A DNA stretch of 35,402 nt from Leptolyngbya sp. (GCA_003249105.1 QBLT01000016.1:1-35402), one strand, 5' to 3'; shown: positions 25,631 to 35,344, counted from the stretch's first letter. Notes: generated by a model not told the origin, from the sequence alone. Program-made: numbers and translations.

Positions 25631-26080
25631 GGGGGTGAGGGAGTGATGGGGTAGGGGAGTAATGGAGTGATAGTGAAGGTGGGGGAGATGGGGAAGAGGG
25701 TGTGGGGCTAAGGACTGCAAATGCAAGGTCAAATGTTGCTCACAGACTCATTTGCAAAACAGAGGTTTAAACCGATGACCGGTCACTCCTTTCCGTTGGG
25801 TCCAGGGCGGCGGCACGGCCCTGGTCGAGCGGGGTCTGGGGACAATCGAAATGTCCCCAGCGGTGGATCTGGCTTGGTGACAGGTTTCTTGCCCTGGGCC
25901 TGAGCTTGGTGGGCAGTGCCCACCCTACCCATAGCTAGGGTCCCCAGTTTTTTGGCTTGAGATTTGTAGCTCAAGTGAATGGTGCGTTGCTGCGCGGTTG
26001 GCGGAGCCGCGCCTGAGCGCTGTGCACCCTACGGGAACTGCTTACACTGGAAGACAGTTCTTTTAAGCCATATCTCCACC
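25631..26080. other. Repeat-rich intergenic region
   Basis: About 450 bases without a credible gene. It begins with a G-rich purine tract (25631-25710). Then come TGACC-GGTCA (25776-25785), a perfect 9-bp stem CTGGGGACA/TGTCCCCAG with a 7-base loop (25836-25860), the GGTGGGCAGTGCCCACC palindrome followed by CTACC (25908-25929), and GCGCGG...CCGCGC (25992-26012) inside an element ending GCACCCTACG at about 26025-26034. Short frames over these repeats translate to low-complexity peptides and are not called. Confidence 0.65.
25908..25929. repeat. GGTGGGC palindrome, fourth copy
   Basis: GGTGGGCAGTGCCCACC followed by CTACC, the same unit and orientation as 15178-15199 in the suf operon. It lies between uvrC and the ABA4-like gene. 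Confidence 0.75.
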
Positions 26081-26560
26081 ATGACCGTCGATGCCAACCT
26101 GCTAGAGCTGCTGTTTAGCGGTGCCAACCTCTTCGTGCTGCCTTTTTGGACCCTAATGGTGCTGGTGCCCAACACCAAACTCACCCGCACCGTCATGGGT
26201 TCCCTCCTCCCCTTCGCAGCCCTGGCTGGGCTATACCTCTTTCTCTTCGTCACCAGCTTTACCAACGTCGAAGGCATCGAAGCCCTCTCCGACCCCAACC
26301 TCAGCCTGAGCGACCTGGCCGCTGTCTTTGCCCAGCCCCACGTCACCGCCACTGGCTGGGTTCACTTTCTCGCCTTTGATCTCTTTGTCGGTCGCTGGAT
26401 CTACTGGCAAGGCCAGGAAAGCGGCGTCTTTACCCGCCATTCCCTCGCCCTGTGTTTCTTTGCTGGTCCCCTGGGGCTGCTGTCACACCTGGTTACAGAC
26501 GCGGTATGGAAGCGGTTTGCAACTGGCAAAGTCAGTGAGGCCGTAGGGAGTGAGGGGTAA
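26081..26560 (+). CDS. ABA4-like membrane protein (DUF4281)
   Basis: A 159-residue integral membrane protein with about four hydrophobic helices: LFSGANLFVLPFWTLMVLVP, LLPFAALAGLYLFLFVTSF, the region TGWVHFLAFDLFVGRWIYWQ, and ALCFFAGPLGLLSHLVTDAV. The blocks FVLPFWxLMxLxP, WxHFLAFDLFVGRWIY and FGPxGLLxHL are typical of ABA4 (plant neoxanthin formation) and its cyanobacterial DUF4281 relatives. The function in cyanobacteria is not established; a pigment or membrane role is a guess. The ATG at 26081 is preferred because upstream residues come from the repeat. A GAGTGAGGGG...CACTCCCCC self-complementary tract follows the stop. Confidence 0.85.
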   Translation: MTVDANLLELLFSGANLFVLPFWTLMVLVPNTKLTRTVMGSLLPFAALAGLYLFLFVTSFTNVEGIEALSDPNLSLSDLAAVFAQPHVTATGWVHFLAFDLFVGRWIYWQGQESGVFTRHSLALCFFAGPLGLLSHLVTDAVWKRFATGKVSEAVGSEG

Positions 26561-26677
26561 GGAGTAAGGAGACCAACCAGCCCATCTACCCCCTACCCAT
26601 TCACTCCTCCACTCCCCCTAGTCCCCAAAGGGTGATACAACTATCCCAGTGTTGGCCAGTTAGTTAGATAAAACCTG

Positions 26678-28345
26678 ATGAGTTCTTTGGTGTCGTGGAT
26701 GGGTAAAGGCAACGGAATTTGGGTACGGCAGCCCTGGCGGCGAGTGGTGCAGTTTGTGGGGCTGTTTGGGCTGGTGTTTGCGATCGCTCTGGGCTGCGCC
26801 GGCAACGACCAGCCCGCCGCCGATGCCCCCGCTGGCGATAGCGATGGCCGCATTACCATTGGCACCACCCTCACCGCCCGCACCCTCGACCCCGCCGACG
26901 CCTACGAGACCTTCCCCGGCATTTTGCTCTACAACCTGGGCGATCGCCTCTACACCTACGAGCCCGGCACCACCAACCTGGTACCCCAGCTCGCCACCGA
27001 GCTGCCCACCGTCAGCGAAGATGGCCTGACCTACACCATTTCCCTGCGGGACGACGTCACCCTCCACGACGGCACCCCCTTCAATGCCGAGGTGATGGCC
27101 TTTTCCGTCCAGCGGTTTATGGAGAATGGCGGTCGCCCCGCCTATCTGCTGTCTGACAAAATTGCCACCGCCGAGGCCACGGGAGACTACGAACTTACCC
27201 TCACCCTCAAGACTCCCTTTGCGGCATTTCCGGCCCTACTGAGCTTTTCGGGCGTCACCCCGGTCTCGCCCGACAGCTACGAGATTGGCACCGGCAGCTT
27301 TAAGCCCGACAGCTTTGTCGGCACCGGCCCCTACAAGCTGTCGGGCTTCACCAGCGACTCGATTAAACTTGACGTCAACCCCGACTACTGGGGCGACGCC
27401 CCCGCCAACCAGGGCATCGACATTCAAATCTTTACCAGCCCCGCCAACCTCTACAACACCTTTAGAACTGGCGGCCTTGACATTGCCTACCAAACCCTTG
27501 ACCCCGAGCAGGTAGCGGCCCTAGAGCGCGAAGAAAGCTCCGGCGGCTGGCAGGTGATCGAGGCGGGCACCAACGTGATCAACTACATGGCGCTCAACCA
27601 AAAGATCGCGCCACTGAACGATGTGCGGGTGCGCCAGGCGATCGCCGCCATGATCGATCGCCCCCTGCTCAACGAGCGCGTCTTCCAGGGCCAGGCCGAA
27701 CCCCTCTACAGTCTGATTCCCGCCAGCTTTGACATTGCTAAGCCAGTGTTCAAAGATGCCTACGGCGACGGCGATTTTGACAAAGCCAAAACCCTGCTCA
27801 CCGAAGCTGGATTCTCAGAGGCTAATCCGCTCACGCTAGAAATCTGGTATCCCTCGGCTTCTACCACCCGCAGCATTGTCGCCAACACCCTCAAAGAATC
27901 GATCGAGGCGGGCCTACCGGGCTTGGTGACGGTGAGCGTTCAGAATACTGAAGGGGCTACCCTCTGGGAAAACGTGGGCAAAGGCATTTACCCCATCGTT
28001 TTGGCCAACTGGTACCCCGATTACTACGACCCCGACACCTTCATCCAGCCCTTTATGAGCTGCGAGAAAGGCAGTAACAATCTCTGCGAAGAAGGGCCTT
28101 CCCAGGCCAACGGCTCGTTTTACTACAGCCCCGAAGCCAATCAGCTCGTGGCTAAACAGCAGGCCGAGCAAGACCCTGACGCTCGCCAGCAGGCGATCGC
28201 CGACCTCCAGCAGATGATGGTCGACGATGTGCCCTACGTGCCCCTGTGGCAAAACAAAGACTACGTCTTCGCCCAAGACGGCATAGAGGGTGTGGCTGTA
28301 GAACCTACGCAGCAGTTTTTGCTCTGGCAGATCAGCCGGGGATAG
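26678..28345 (+). CDS. ABC transporter substrate-binding lipoprotein, family 5
   Basis: A 555-residue periplasmic binding protein of the peptide/nickel family (DppA/OppA/NikA-like). The N-terminus has arginines, a hydrophobic core, and the lipobox IALGC with Cys40, predicting a lipoprotein anchored in the plasma membrane. The mature part shows the family signature ARTLDPADAYETFPGILLYNLGDRLYTY, TYTISLRDDVTLHDGTPFNAEVMAFS, RVRQAIAAMIDRPLLNERVF, and a C-terminal DVPYVPLWQNKDYVF. The ligand is not predictable. It precedes the permease gene by 200 bases containing an AATTCAAA repeat. The ATG at 26678 and an ATG seven codons on are both possible. Confidence 0.92.
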   Translation: MSSLVSWMGKGNGIWVRQPWRRVVQFVGLFGLVFAIALGCAGNDQPAADAPAGDSDGRITIGTTLTARTLDPADAYETFPGILLYNLGDRLYTYEPGTTNLVPQLATELPTVSEDGLTYTISLRDDVTLHDGTPFNAEVMAFSVQRFMENGGRPAYLLSDKIATAEATGDYELTLTLKTPFAAFPALLSFSGVTPVSPDSYEIGTGSFKPDSFVGTGPYKLSGFTSDSIKLDVNPDYWGDAPANQGIDIQIFTSPANLYNTFRTGGLDIAYQTLDPEQVAALEREESSGGWQVIEAGTNVINYMALNQKIAPLNDVRVRQAIAAMIDRPLLNERVFQGQAEPLYSLIPASFDIAKPVFKDAYGDGDFDKAKTLLTEAGFSEANPLTLEIWYPSASTTRSIVANTLKESIEAGLPGLVTVSVQNTEGATLWENVGKGIYPIVLANWYPDYYDPDTFIQPFMSCEKGSNNLCEEGPSQANGSFYYSPEANQLVAKQQAEQDPDARQQAIADLQQMMVDDVPYVPLWQNKDYVFAQDGIEGVAVEPTQQFLLWQISRG

Positions 28346-28390
28346 GGAGAGATGAGGGAGGAGGGACGATGAGGAGATGGGAAGACGGAC

Positions 28391-28440
28391 GAATTCAAAA
28401 TTCAAAGTTAAGAATTCAAAATTTTGAACTTTGAACTTTG
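28391..28440. repeat. AATTCAAA-rich dispersed repeat, copy 3
   Basis: Nearly identical to 3042-3090 over 45 bases (GAATTCAAAATTCAAAGTT, then AAGAATTCAAAATTTTGAAC), with an added TTTGAACTTTG. It sits between the ABC binding-protein and permease genes. Confidence 0.8.
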
Positions 28441-28545
28441 CACTTCCCCTTCCTCCTCGTCACCTTGCAGAAAGCCGTTCCGCGTCTGTATCTCCCTCAC
28501 TTCTCCATTCACCCTAACCCCCTCACCCTCTTTTACTCCCCCTTT

Positions 28546-29574
28546 ATGTCCTCCCGCTCCGCCGCTCTGCGCTACTACATCTTCACTCGGCTGCTGCTGG
28601 CTCCACTGATGATTTTGACCATCACGACGGTGGTGTTTTTGCTGCTGCGGGCGACACCGGGCGACCCGGTCGATGCACTGTTGGGGGCACGGGCTCCGGC
28701 GGCGGCGAAGGAGGCGCTCCGGTCACAGCTCGGCCTGGATCAGCCCTTGTTCATCCAATACTTAAGCTACCTGGGGGATCTGCTGCGGCTAGATCTGGGG
28801 TCTTCGCTGGCCACCCAGGGGCAGACGGTGTGGCAAATTATTCGGGCGCATTTTCCCGCCACGGTAGAGCTGACGGTGTGCGGCATGCTGGTGGCCACAG
28901 CGGTGGGGATTGGCGTTGGTGCCTTGGCGGCCTCGCGCCCCAACTCGCCGCTGGATGCGGGGGGGCGGCTGTTTGGCATCATTACCTACGCCATTCCGAT
29001 GTACTGGTTTGGCATGATTTTGCAGCTTATTTTTGCGGTGCAGCTGCGCTGGTTTCCCATCGGCACCCGCTACCCTCTGCGGGCCGCGCCCCCGGCCGGG
29101 CCAACTGGGCTCTACCTGCTCGATAGCCTGCTGATGCTGGACTTTGGCGCATTTTTGACCACCCTGTATTACCTAGCTTTGCCCAGCCTGACCCTGGGGA
29201 TTTTAATCAGCGGGGTATTTGAGCGCATGGTGCGGGTCAACCTGAAGCAAACCTTGGCCGCAGACTACGTGGAGGCGGCGCGGGCGCGGGGCATTCCTGA
29301 GCGGCGCATTGTGCTGGTACACGCGCTGAAGAATGCGATGATTCCGGTGATTACGATTTTGGGATTGACCTTTGCCTCTATGCTGGGGGGCGCGGTGCTC
29401 ACGGAGGTGACGTTTTCGTGGCCGGGGTTGGCCAACCGCCTCTACGAAGCGATCTCCCAACGCGACTATCCGGTGGTGCAGGGGCTGATGGTATTTTTCG
29501 CCATGATTGTGGCGGTGATCAGCATTGCGATCGATATTTTGAATGCCTACATTGACCCTCGCATTCGCTACTAG
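28546..29574 (+). CDS. ABC transporter permease, DppB-like
   Basis: A 342-residue inner-membrane permease of the dipeptide/oligopeptide/nickel family. TM1 is RLLLAPLMILTITTVVFLLL followed by RATPGDPVDALLG. The family motif LGLDQPLFIQYLSYL, a FPATVELTV segment, and the EAA cytoplasmic loop DYVEAARARGIPERRIVLVHALKNAMIPVI are clear, with about six membrane segments. It ends IDPRIRY, usual for DppB. The ATG at 28546 removes an upstream stretch that reads through non-coding sequence. It presumably works with the preceding binding protein; no DppC-type permease or ATPase gene is in the window, so partners must be encoded elsewhere. Confidence 0.92.
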   Translation: MSSRSAALRYYIFTRLLLAPLMILTITTVVFLLLRATPGDPVDALLGARAPAAAKEALRSQLGLDQPLFIQYLSYLGDLLRLDLGSSLATQGQTVWQIIRAHFPATVELTVCGMLVATAVGIGVGALAASRPNSPLDAGGRLFGIITYAIPMYWFGMILQLIFAVQLRWFPIGTRYPLRAAPPAGPTGLYLLDSLLMLDFGAFLTTLYYLALPSLTLGILISGVFERMVRVNLKQTLAADYVEAARARGIPERRIVLVHALKNAMIPVITILGLTFASMLGGAVLTEVTFSWPGLANRLYEAISQRDYPVVQGLMVFFAMIVAVISIAIDILNAYIDPRIRY

Positions 29575-29957
29575 GCGGAGCTAGTTGGGATAGTTGTCTA
29601 GATGGCTGCGATCGCAACCCTACAAAAGCATCAACCATTAAGAACCATAAAGCGCCAGACTTTGCCCGTGAGCAGTCTGATTTCGTTCTTTTACCTTCGT
29701 TCTTGTGCTGCCCTCGCCATTTTGAGCGTTTTGCCCCGTTCGACAATCCGAGGTGTAGCCTAGGAATGGCGGAGCAGAGCGGGGGGTGAGGCGTATTTTT
29801 TAATACCCTTGATTGCGAAATCGACAACTAATTGTTGAGAAAGTCAACGGTGTCTAACGTCTTCTAAAGACAGGTTTAGAAATTCACGTGTCTTCACTTT
29901 GCCCTTGGGCGATCGGGCACGCTAAACAGATAAGTGGGCTCAGCCCCAAGGTAGGCC
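29575..29957. other. Intergenic region before the RsbQ-like gene
   Basis: About 383 bases between the permease and hydrolase genes. It contains one HIP1-like site and short inverted repeats: CAGACT...AGTCTG (29656-29679) and AAC-TAATT-GTT near 29827. Possible minus-strand frames here lack family-like features and good starts. The promoter of the hydrolase-cyclase pair is expected in the AT-rich part (29790-29890), but no clear -35/-10 pair is seen. Confidence 0.45.
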
Positions 29958-30782
29958 ATGCCAGTGGATGTTTTAAGCCGCAACAATGTCAAGGTGATGG
30001 GCCAGGGGCGGCGACCCCTGGTGATGGCCCACGGCTTTGGCTGCGACCAAAAGATGTGGCGGTTTGTGGCCCCCGCCTTTGCCGCCGACTATCGACTGGT
30101 TTTGTTTGACTATGTGGGGTTTGGTCAGTCAGATGTGACTACCTACGATCCGCAGCGCTACAGCCACCTGCAGGGCTATGCCCAGGATGTTTTGGACATC
30201 TGTGCGGCGCTGGATCTGGAGAAAGCTATCTTTGTCGGCCATTCGGTGAGCAGCATGATTGGTCTGCTGGCGGCGATCGCTGCCCCTGAGCGCTTTGAGC
30301 GGCTGGTGATGATTGGCCCATCCCCCTGCTACATCAACGACGACGACTATGTGGGCGGCTTTGAACGGTTGGATATTGATCAGCTGCTCGACATTATGGA
30401 GAAAAACTACATCGGCTGGGCGCACTTTTTGGCCCCGGTGGTGATGCAGAACGCCGATCGCCCCCAGCTGACCCAGGAGCTAGAGGAAAGCTTTTGCTCC
30501 ACCGACCCCGCCATTGCCACGCGGTTTGCCAGGGCTACTTTCTATGGCGACAACCGCCGCGATTTGGCCAGGGCACCGGTGCCCTCCCTGATTTTGCAGT
30601 GCAAAGACGATGCGATCGCCCCCGCTGAGGTGGGGCAATACCTGCACCAGCACTTGCCCCACAGCACCCTGGCCCTGATGGAAGCCACGGGCCACTGCCC
30701 CCACATGAGCCATCCTGACGAAACCATTCAGCGCATCAAAACCTATTTGGAGGCGGCCAGTCTGAGTCCGGCCTATGGTTAA
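29958..30782 (+). CDS. RsbQ-like alpha/beta hydrolase
   Basis: A 274-residue alpha/beta hydrolase close to RsbQ. The oxyanion region is [13 protein letters not shown], and [10 protein letters not shown] follows. The nucleophile is Ser96 in [10 protein letters not shown], the acid Asp217 in [16 protein letters not shown], and the base His246 in [12 protein letters not shown]. These blocks match my memory of Bacillus RsbQ (GHSVS, KDxxASPEVGQYM, GHCxHM) at almost the same numbering. RsbQ activates its PAS partner RsbP under energy stress, and plant KAI2/D14 receptors belong to the same lineage. Its stop overlaps the start of a PAS-GAF-GGDEF gene by 8 nt, so that protein is the likely partner. 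Its small-molecule ligand is unknown. Confidence 0.93.
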   Translation: MPVDVLSRNNVKVMGQGRRPLVMAHGFGCDQKMWRFVAPAFAADYRLVLFDYVGFGQSDVTTYDPQRYSHLQGYAQDVLDICAALDLEKAIFVGHSVSSMIGLLAAIAAPERFERLVMIGPSPCYINDDDYVGGFERLDIDQLLDIMEKNYIGWAHFLAPVVMQNADRPQLTQELEESFCSTDPAIATRFARATFYGDNRRDLARAPVPSLILQCKDDAIAPAEVGQYLHQHLPHSTLALMEATGHCPHMSHPDETIQRIKTYLEAASLSPAYG

Positions 30783-32421
30783 CCGGAGTTCTACCCCGAT
30801 GTCTGCGCCCCAGGGTGTAGACCCCCTGCTCGACCAGGCTCCCTGCGGGTTTCTGTCGGTGCGCGACGACGGCGTCATCGAGTACGCCAATGCCACGCTG
30901 CTGACCCTGCTGGGCTGGGAGGCGCTACAGGGTCAAAACATTGTGGCGATTTTGCCTTTGGCCAGCCGCATTTTTTACCAGACCCACGTGTTCCCGATGC
31001 TGCGGGTGCAGGGAGCGGTGAGCGAAATTTACTTTTCCCTGCGATCGCGATCGGGGCAAGACATTCCTATTTTGGCCAACGGGGTGCGGCGGCAGCGCCA
31101 GGGCGACGCCATCAACGACTGCGTGGTGATTCCTATTTGTCAGCGCATGCAGTACGAAGACGAAATTTTGCGGGCCAAAAGGCAGGCCGAGGCCGCGATT
31201 AGCGCCCAAAAGCAGGCCGAGGCCACCCTCAAGCATCAGTACGAGCGGGCCGTAGCCCTGGGGCAAATTACCCAGCACATTCGAGACTCGCTCGATCTGA
31301 CGCAAATTTTTGCGATCGCGGCCCAGGAGGTTCGCCAGTGCCTAGCGGCCGATCGGGTGGGCATCTATCGCTTCACCACCGCCGATGGGGCGGCGGACGG
31401 TAGTTTTGTGTCGGAGGCGGTGGCTCCGGGGGTTGACTCGGTCATGGCGGCCCAGGTGCCACACCAGGGGTTTGGCGATCACTACCGAGGCATTCGCCAC
31501 AACGCTGGTACCCTGGCGATTCGAGACATTCACGAAATGCGGCTGTTGGACGAGCACAGCCAGCTGTTCAGCCAGTTTCAGGTACAGGCCAGCCTGGTGG
31601 TGCCTCTGCAAAAGGGGACTGACCTGTGGGGGCTAATTGTGATTCACCACTGCTCAGGGCCGCGCTACTGGCAGGGGGTTGAGGTCGAACTGGTAGAAGA
31701 CATTGCCGCACAGCTGGCGATCGCCATTCACCAGGCCGACCTAGTGCAACGGCTGCAGAGCGAACTGCAAGAGCGCCAGCGCACCGAAGTGCGCCTGACC
31801 CAGCTCAACGCTGAACTGCAACGGGCTACGGGGTTGCTAGAGCAGATGGCCCACATCGACCCGCTGACCCAGATTGCCAACCGTCGCCGCTTTAGCGATC
31901 GCCTTGGGCAAGAGTGGGCTCGCCTCTGCCGCGATCGCCTGCCGCTCTCCCTGCTGCTGTTTGATGTTGACTACTTCAAGGGCTACAACGACACCTACGG
32001 CCATCAGTCGGGCGATGAATGCCTTTACGCCATTGCCCAGGCCGTCCAGGGAGTGTTGGGTCGCCCCACCGATCTGCTGGCTCGCTACGGCGGCGAAGAG
32101 TTTGCCGTCATCTTGCCCAATACGATTCAATCAGGGGCGATCGCGGTGGCTCGTCACATCCATCAGGCGATCGCGGCCCTGGCCATCTCTCACGCTGACT
32201 CAGCGGTGGGTTCCCAGATTACAATTAGTCTAGGCATCAGTACCCTCATTCCCTCCCAAAAACTCACCTCTGCGGTGCTGATTCGGCAGGCCGACCAGGC
32301 CCTCTACCGAGCCAAACAGCAGGGACGCAATCGGTCGGTGGTGTTTGACCCGACCATGGTTGACCCGGCCACAGTTGAGCCTGAGCTAACGTCTGCCTAC
32401 CACCCCTGGGCTAACCGTTAG
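30775..32421 (+). CDS. PAS-GAF-GGDEF diguanylate cyclase, RsbQ partner
   Basis: A 548-residue cytosolic signalling enzyme. The N-terminal PAS domain (about 15-130) reads [36 protein letters not shown] and [20 protein letters not shown], closely like the RsbP PAS domain as I remember it. A coiled-coil helix (about 135-165), a GAF domain (about 170-325, with [11 protein letters not shown] and [20 protein letters not shown]) and a short second coiled coil follow. The GGDEF domain has [30 protein letters not shown] and GGEEF (439-443), with I-site RPTD (430-433), so it should be an active, feedback-inhibited cyclase. The start ATG at 30775 overlaps the hydrolase stop (ATGGTTAA); an ATG at 30799 is the alternative. 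Confidence 0.92.
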   Translation: MVNRSSTPMSAPQGVDPLLDQAPCGFLSVRDDGVIEYANATLLTLLGWEALQGQNIVAILPLASRIFYQTHVFPMLRVQGAVSEIYFSLRSRSGQDIPILANGVRRQRQGDAINDCVVIPICQRMQYEDEILRAKRQAEAAISAQKQAEATLKHQYERAVALGQITQHIRDSLDLTQIFAIAAQEVRQCLAADRVGIYRFTTADGAADGSFVSEAVAPGVDSVMAAQVPHQGFGDHYRGIRHNAGTLAIRDIHEMRLLDEHSQLFSQFQVQASLVVPLQKGTDLWGLIVIHHCSGPRYWQGVEVELVEDIAAQLAIAIHQADLVQRLQSELQERQRTEVRLTQLNAELQRATGLLEQMAHIDPLTQIANRRRFSDRLGQEWARLCRDRLPLSLLLFDVDYFKGYNDTYGHQSGDECLYAIAQAVQGVLGRPTDLLARYGGEEFAVILPNTIQSGAIAVARHIHQAIAALAISHADSAVGSQITISLGISTLIPSQKLTSAVLIRQADQALYRAKQQGRNRSVVFDPTMVDPATVEPELTSAYHPWANR

Positions 32422-32530
32422 CACTCCGAAGGGCTATCCTGGCAGGTTGATCTGGGCAGGTGTGTCAGGGTTAGAGTCAGGAGCCGTGAAGGCTGAACAG
32501 TTTGCGGTGGGCAACCCCTCTATGCTGATC

Positions 32531-32560
32531 CCAGCAGGTGCTGGCCCCAGCAGGTGCTGG
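32531..32560. repeat. Tandem palindrome upstream of clpB
   Basis: CCAGCAGGTGCTGG occurs at 32531-32544 and again at 32547-32560, a 16-base period. Each unit is a perfect inverted repeat (CCAGCA-GG-TGCTGG). They lie about 100 bases before the clpB start and 40 bases before its putative -10, so they may be an operator or an RNA structure in the leader. Confidence 0.65.
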
Positions 32561-32599
32561 CTTCAGGGGGTAGCGCAGCCCGCCCCAGCGCCCAACTGA

Positions 32600-32605
32600 T
32601 ATACT
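32600..32605 (+). promoter_or_regulatory. Putative clpB -10 element
   Basis: TATACT lies 55 bases before the clpB ATG, in a GATATACTGAAC context. No convincing -35 hexamer is visible 17 bases upstream. Called from sequence likeness only. Confidence 0.35.
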
Positions 32606-32659
32606 GAACGTCCAAGCGTTACAAAAAGCAAAGCACAAGCCTGCCCGCCCACGGAGATT

Positions 32660-35344
32660 ATGCAGCCAACCGATCCCGATCAGTTTACCGCCAAAGCCTG
32701 GGACGCCATCGTTGAGGCCCAGGACGTGGCTCGCCGCTGCAAACATCAATATATGGAGGTCGAGCACGTGCTAATCGCGCTGCTCGATCAGGAAGAAGAC
32801 GGGCTGGCTCACAAAATTCTCGCTAAGGCGGGCCTTGACAGCGACCAGATTCTCGACGATCTAGAGACCTTTGCCCAGCGCCAGGCCCGCGTGCGCCCTG
32901 GCGTCGACAGCAACCTCTACCTGGGCCAGAGCCTCGATCGCATGCTCGATGGGGCCGAGGCGGCGCGCCAAACCCTCAAAGATAAATTCATCTCGGTTGA
33001 GCACTTGCTGCTGGGTTTTCAGGAAGACGAGCGCATTGGCCGCAGGCTGCTGCGGGGCTTCAACGTCGAAGGCCCCGAGCTAATGGCCGCCGTGCAGGCG
33101 GTGCGCGGCAGTCAAAAAGTCACCGACCAAAACCCCGAGCAGCAGTACGACGCTCTGGAAAAATATGGCATTGACCTCACTCAGCTAGCCCGCGACGGCA
33201 AGCTCGACCCCGTGATTGGCCGCGACGATGAGATCCGCCGCGTGATTCAGGTGCTGTCGCGGCGCACGAAAAACAACCCCGTGGTGATTGGCGAGCCGGG
33301 GGTGGGCAAGACGGCGATCGCCGAAGCCCTAGCCCAGCGCATCATCAACGGCGAGGTGCCCGAATCGCTCAAGGGTCGCACGCTGATTTCGTTAGACATC
33401 GGCGGGCTGATTGCCGGAGCTAAGTTTCGCGGCGAGTTTGAAGAACGGCTGCGGCTGGTGCTCAAGGAAGTCACCGACTCCGCCGGACAGGTGGTGCTGT
33501 TTATCGACGAGCTGCACACGGTGGTCGGAGCCGGAGCGGGCCAGGGCACCATGGATGCCAGCAACCTGCTCAAACCCATGCTAGCCCGAGGCGAGCTGCG
33601 CTGCATCGGGGCCACTACCCTCGACGAATACCGCAAGCACATTGAAAAAGACGCCGCCCTGGAGCGCCGCTTTCAGCAGGTGTATGTGGGCCAGCCCAGC
33701 GCCGAAGACACCATTTCCATTCTGCGGGGGCTAAAAAAACGCTACGAGTCGTACCACGGCGTCGATATTGCCGACAGCGCCCTGGTGGCGGCGGCGGTGC
33801 TCTCGGATCGCTACATCGCCGATCGCTTTTTGCCCGACAAAGCCATCGACCTGGTGGATGAAGCCGCCGCCAAGCTCAAGATGGAAATCACCTCCAAACC
33901 CGAGGAGCTGGAGGGCATCGAGCGCCGCCTCATGCAGCTCGAAATGGAAAAGCTGTCGCTAGAGGCCGAAAACGGCTCCATGACCAAGGCCTCGCGCCAG
34001 CGCCTCAATCGCATCGAGCAAGAGATTGCCGAACTCCAGGCCAAGCAGCAGTCCTTTAGCGGTCAGTGGCAGAGTGAAAAGCAGGCTCTCGATGCCATTC
34101 ACGCCCTCAAAGACGAAGAAGACCAGATTCGTCTGCAAATTGAGCAGGCCGAGCGGGCCTACGATCTCAATAAGGCCGCCAAACTCAAGTACGACAGTTT
34201 GGAAAAGATTCAGCGCGATCGCGAAACCCTAGAGGCCCAGCTAGTCGAAGTTCAGGCTAAGGGCAACACCCTGCTGCGCGAGCAGGTCACCGAGGCCGAC
34301 ATCGCCGAAATCGTCGCCAAGTGGACGGGCATCCCCGTCAACCGGCTGATGGAGTCGGAGCGGCAAAAGCTGCTCCAGCTCGAAGGCCACCTGCACGAGC
34401 GCGTCATCGGTCAAGACGAAGCCGTAGAAGCCGTGGCGGCCGCCATTCGCCGCGCCCGCGCGGGCATGAACGACCAGGGCCGTCCCCTGGGATCCTTCCT
34501 ATTTATGGGGCCGACGGGGGTGGGCAAGACCGAGCTGGCCCGCGCCTTGGCGGAGTTTCTCTTCGACACCGAAGATGCCCTGATTCGCATCGACATGTCG
34601 GAGTACATGGAGAAAAACGCCGTGTCGCGGCTGGTGGGGGCACCTCCCGGCTATGTCGGTTACGAAGACGGCGGTCAGCTCTCCGAGGCGGTGCGTCGCC
34701 ACCCCTACTCGGTGGTGCTGCTGGATGAAGTAGAAAAAGCCCACCCTGACGTGTTCAACATTCTCTTGCAGGTGCTCGACGACGGTCGCATCACCGACTC
34801 CCAGGGCCACCGGGTCGATTTCCGTAACACCGTGGTGATCATGACCAGCAACCTGGGCAGCGACCACATTCTAGAGCTGGCGGGGGACGACGATCGCTAC
34901 GACGAAATGCGCGTCCAGGTGCTCAAAGCGCTGCAAAAGCAGTTTCGCCCCGAGTTCCTCAACCGGGTGGATGACCTTATCCTCTTCCACTCCCTGCGCA
35001 AGAGCGAGCTGCGCAAGATTGTGGCTTTGCAAATTCGCCGGGTGCAGCGCCGATTAGCTGACCAAACCATTGGCCTAGAGATTGCCGATTCGGCGATCGA
35101 CTTCATTGCCGAGAGCGGCTATGACCCGGTGTACGGTGCTCGTCCCCTGAAGCGAGCCATCCAGCGGCTGCTAGAGAATCCGATCGCCACCAAGATTCTA
35201 GAGACCACCTTTGCCCAGGGCGCGACCATCACCGTGGACTTGCAGGACGGCAAGCTGGCGTTTGACCACCGCGAGCCCGCCGCCTCTGAGGTGCTCGCCA
35301 TCGAGGATGAAACGGCCAAGGTGGAGTCCGTGGTGGGAGGGTAG
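32660..35344 (+). CDS. clpB: ATP-dependent chaperone ClpB
   Basis: An 894-residue AAA+ disaggregase that, with DnaK, pulls polypeptides from aggregates. The N-domain (1-150) has the double Clp-N repeat ([46 protein letters not shown]). NBD1 has Walker [15 protein letters not shown] (about 210-223) and Walker [16 protein letters not shown] (about 277-291). The long middle coiled-coil domain (about 400-530) marks ClpB rather than ClpC/ClpA. NBD2 has Walker [15 protein letters not shown] (about 617-630) and [14 protein letters not shown], the pore loop GYVGYEDGG and the arginine-finger region [11 protein letters not shown]. It lacks an IGF/L loop for ClpP. The ATG at 32660 follows GGAGATT. About 58 bases to the window end hold no called gene. 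Confidence 0.96.
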   Translation: MQPTDPDQFTAKAWDAIVEAQDVARRCKHQYMEVEHVLIALLDQEEDGLAHKILAKAGLDSDQILDDLETFAQRQARVRPGVDSNLYLGQSLDRMLDGAEAARQTLKDKFISVEHLLLGFQEDERIGRRLLRGFNVEGPELMAAVQAVRGSQKVTDQNPEQQYDALEKYGIDLTQLARDGKLDPVIGRDDEIRRVIQVLSRRTKNNPVVIGEPGVGKTAIAEALAQRIINGEVPESLKGRTLISLDIGGLIAGAKFRGEFEERLRLVLKEVTDSAGQVVLFIDELHTVVGAGAGQGTMDASNLLKPMLARGELRCIGATTLDEYRKHIEKDAALERRFQQVYVGQPSAEDTISILRGLKKRYESYHGVDIADSALVAAAVLSDRYIADRFLPDKAIDLVDEAAAKLKMEITSKPEELEGIERRLMQLEMEKLSLEAENGSMTKASRQRLNRIEQEIAELQAKQQSFSGQWQSEKQALDAIHALKDEEDQIRLQIEQAERAYDLNKAAKLKYDSLEKIQRDRETLEAQLVEVQAKGNTLLREQVTEADIAEIVAKWTGIPVNRLMESERQKLLQLEGHLHERVIGQDEAVEAVAAAIRRARAGMNDQGRPLGSFLFMGPTGVGKTELARALAEFLFDTEDALIRIDMSEYMEKNAVSRLVGAPPGYVGYEDGGQLSEAVRRHPYSVVLLDEVEKAHPDVFNILLQVLDDGRITDSQGHRVDFRNTVVIMTSNLGSDHILELAGDDDRYDEMRVQVLKALQKQFRPEFLNRVDDLILFHSLRKSELRKIVALQIRRVQRRLADQTIGLEIADSAIDFIAESGYDPVYGARPLKRAIQRLLENPIATKILETTFAQGATITVDLQDGKLAFDHREPAASEVLAIEDETAKVESVVGG

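Noticed and set aside
25721-25974. Short frames on both strands within the uvrC downstream gap
   Set aside because: They translate palindromic repeats into low-complexity peptides.
29519-29827. Minus-strand frame of 102 residues in the gap after the permease gene
   Set aside because: It overlaps the end of the permease gene, has low-complexity basic composition and shows no motif or ribosome site.
32531-32560. Possible CRISPR-like array
   Set aside because: Only two 14-base units separated by two bases; there are no spacers and no cas genes.
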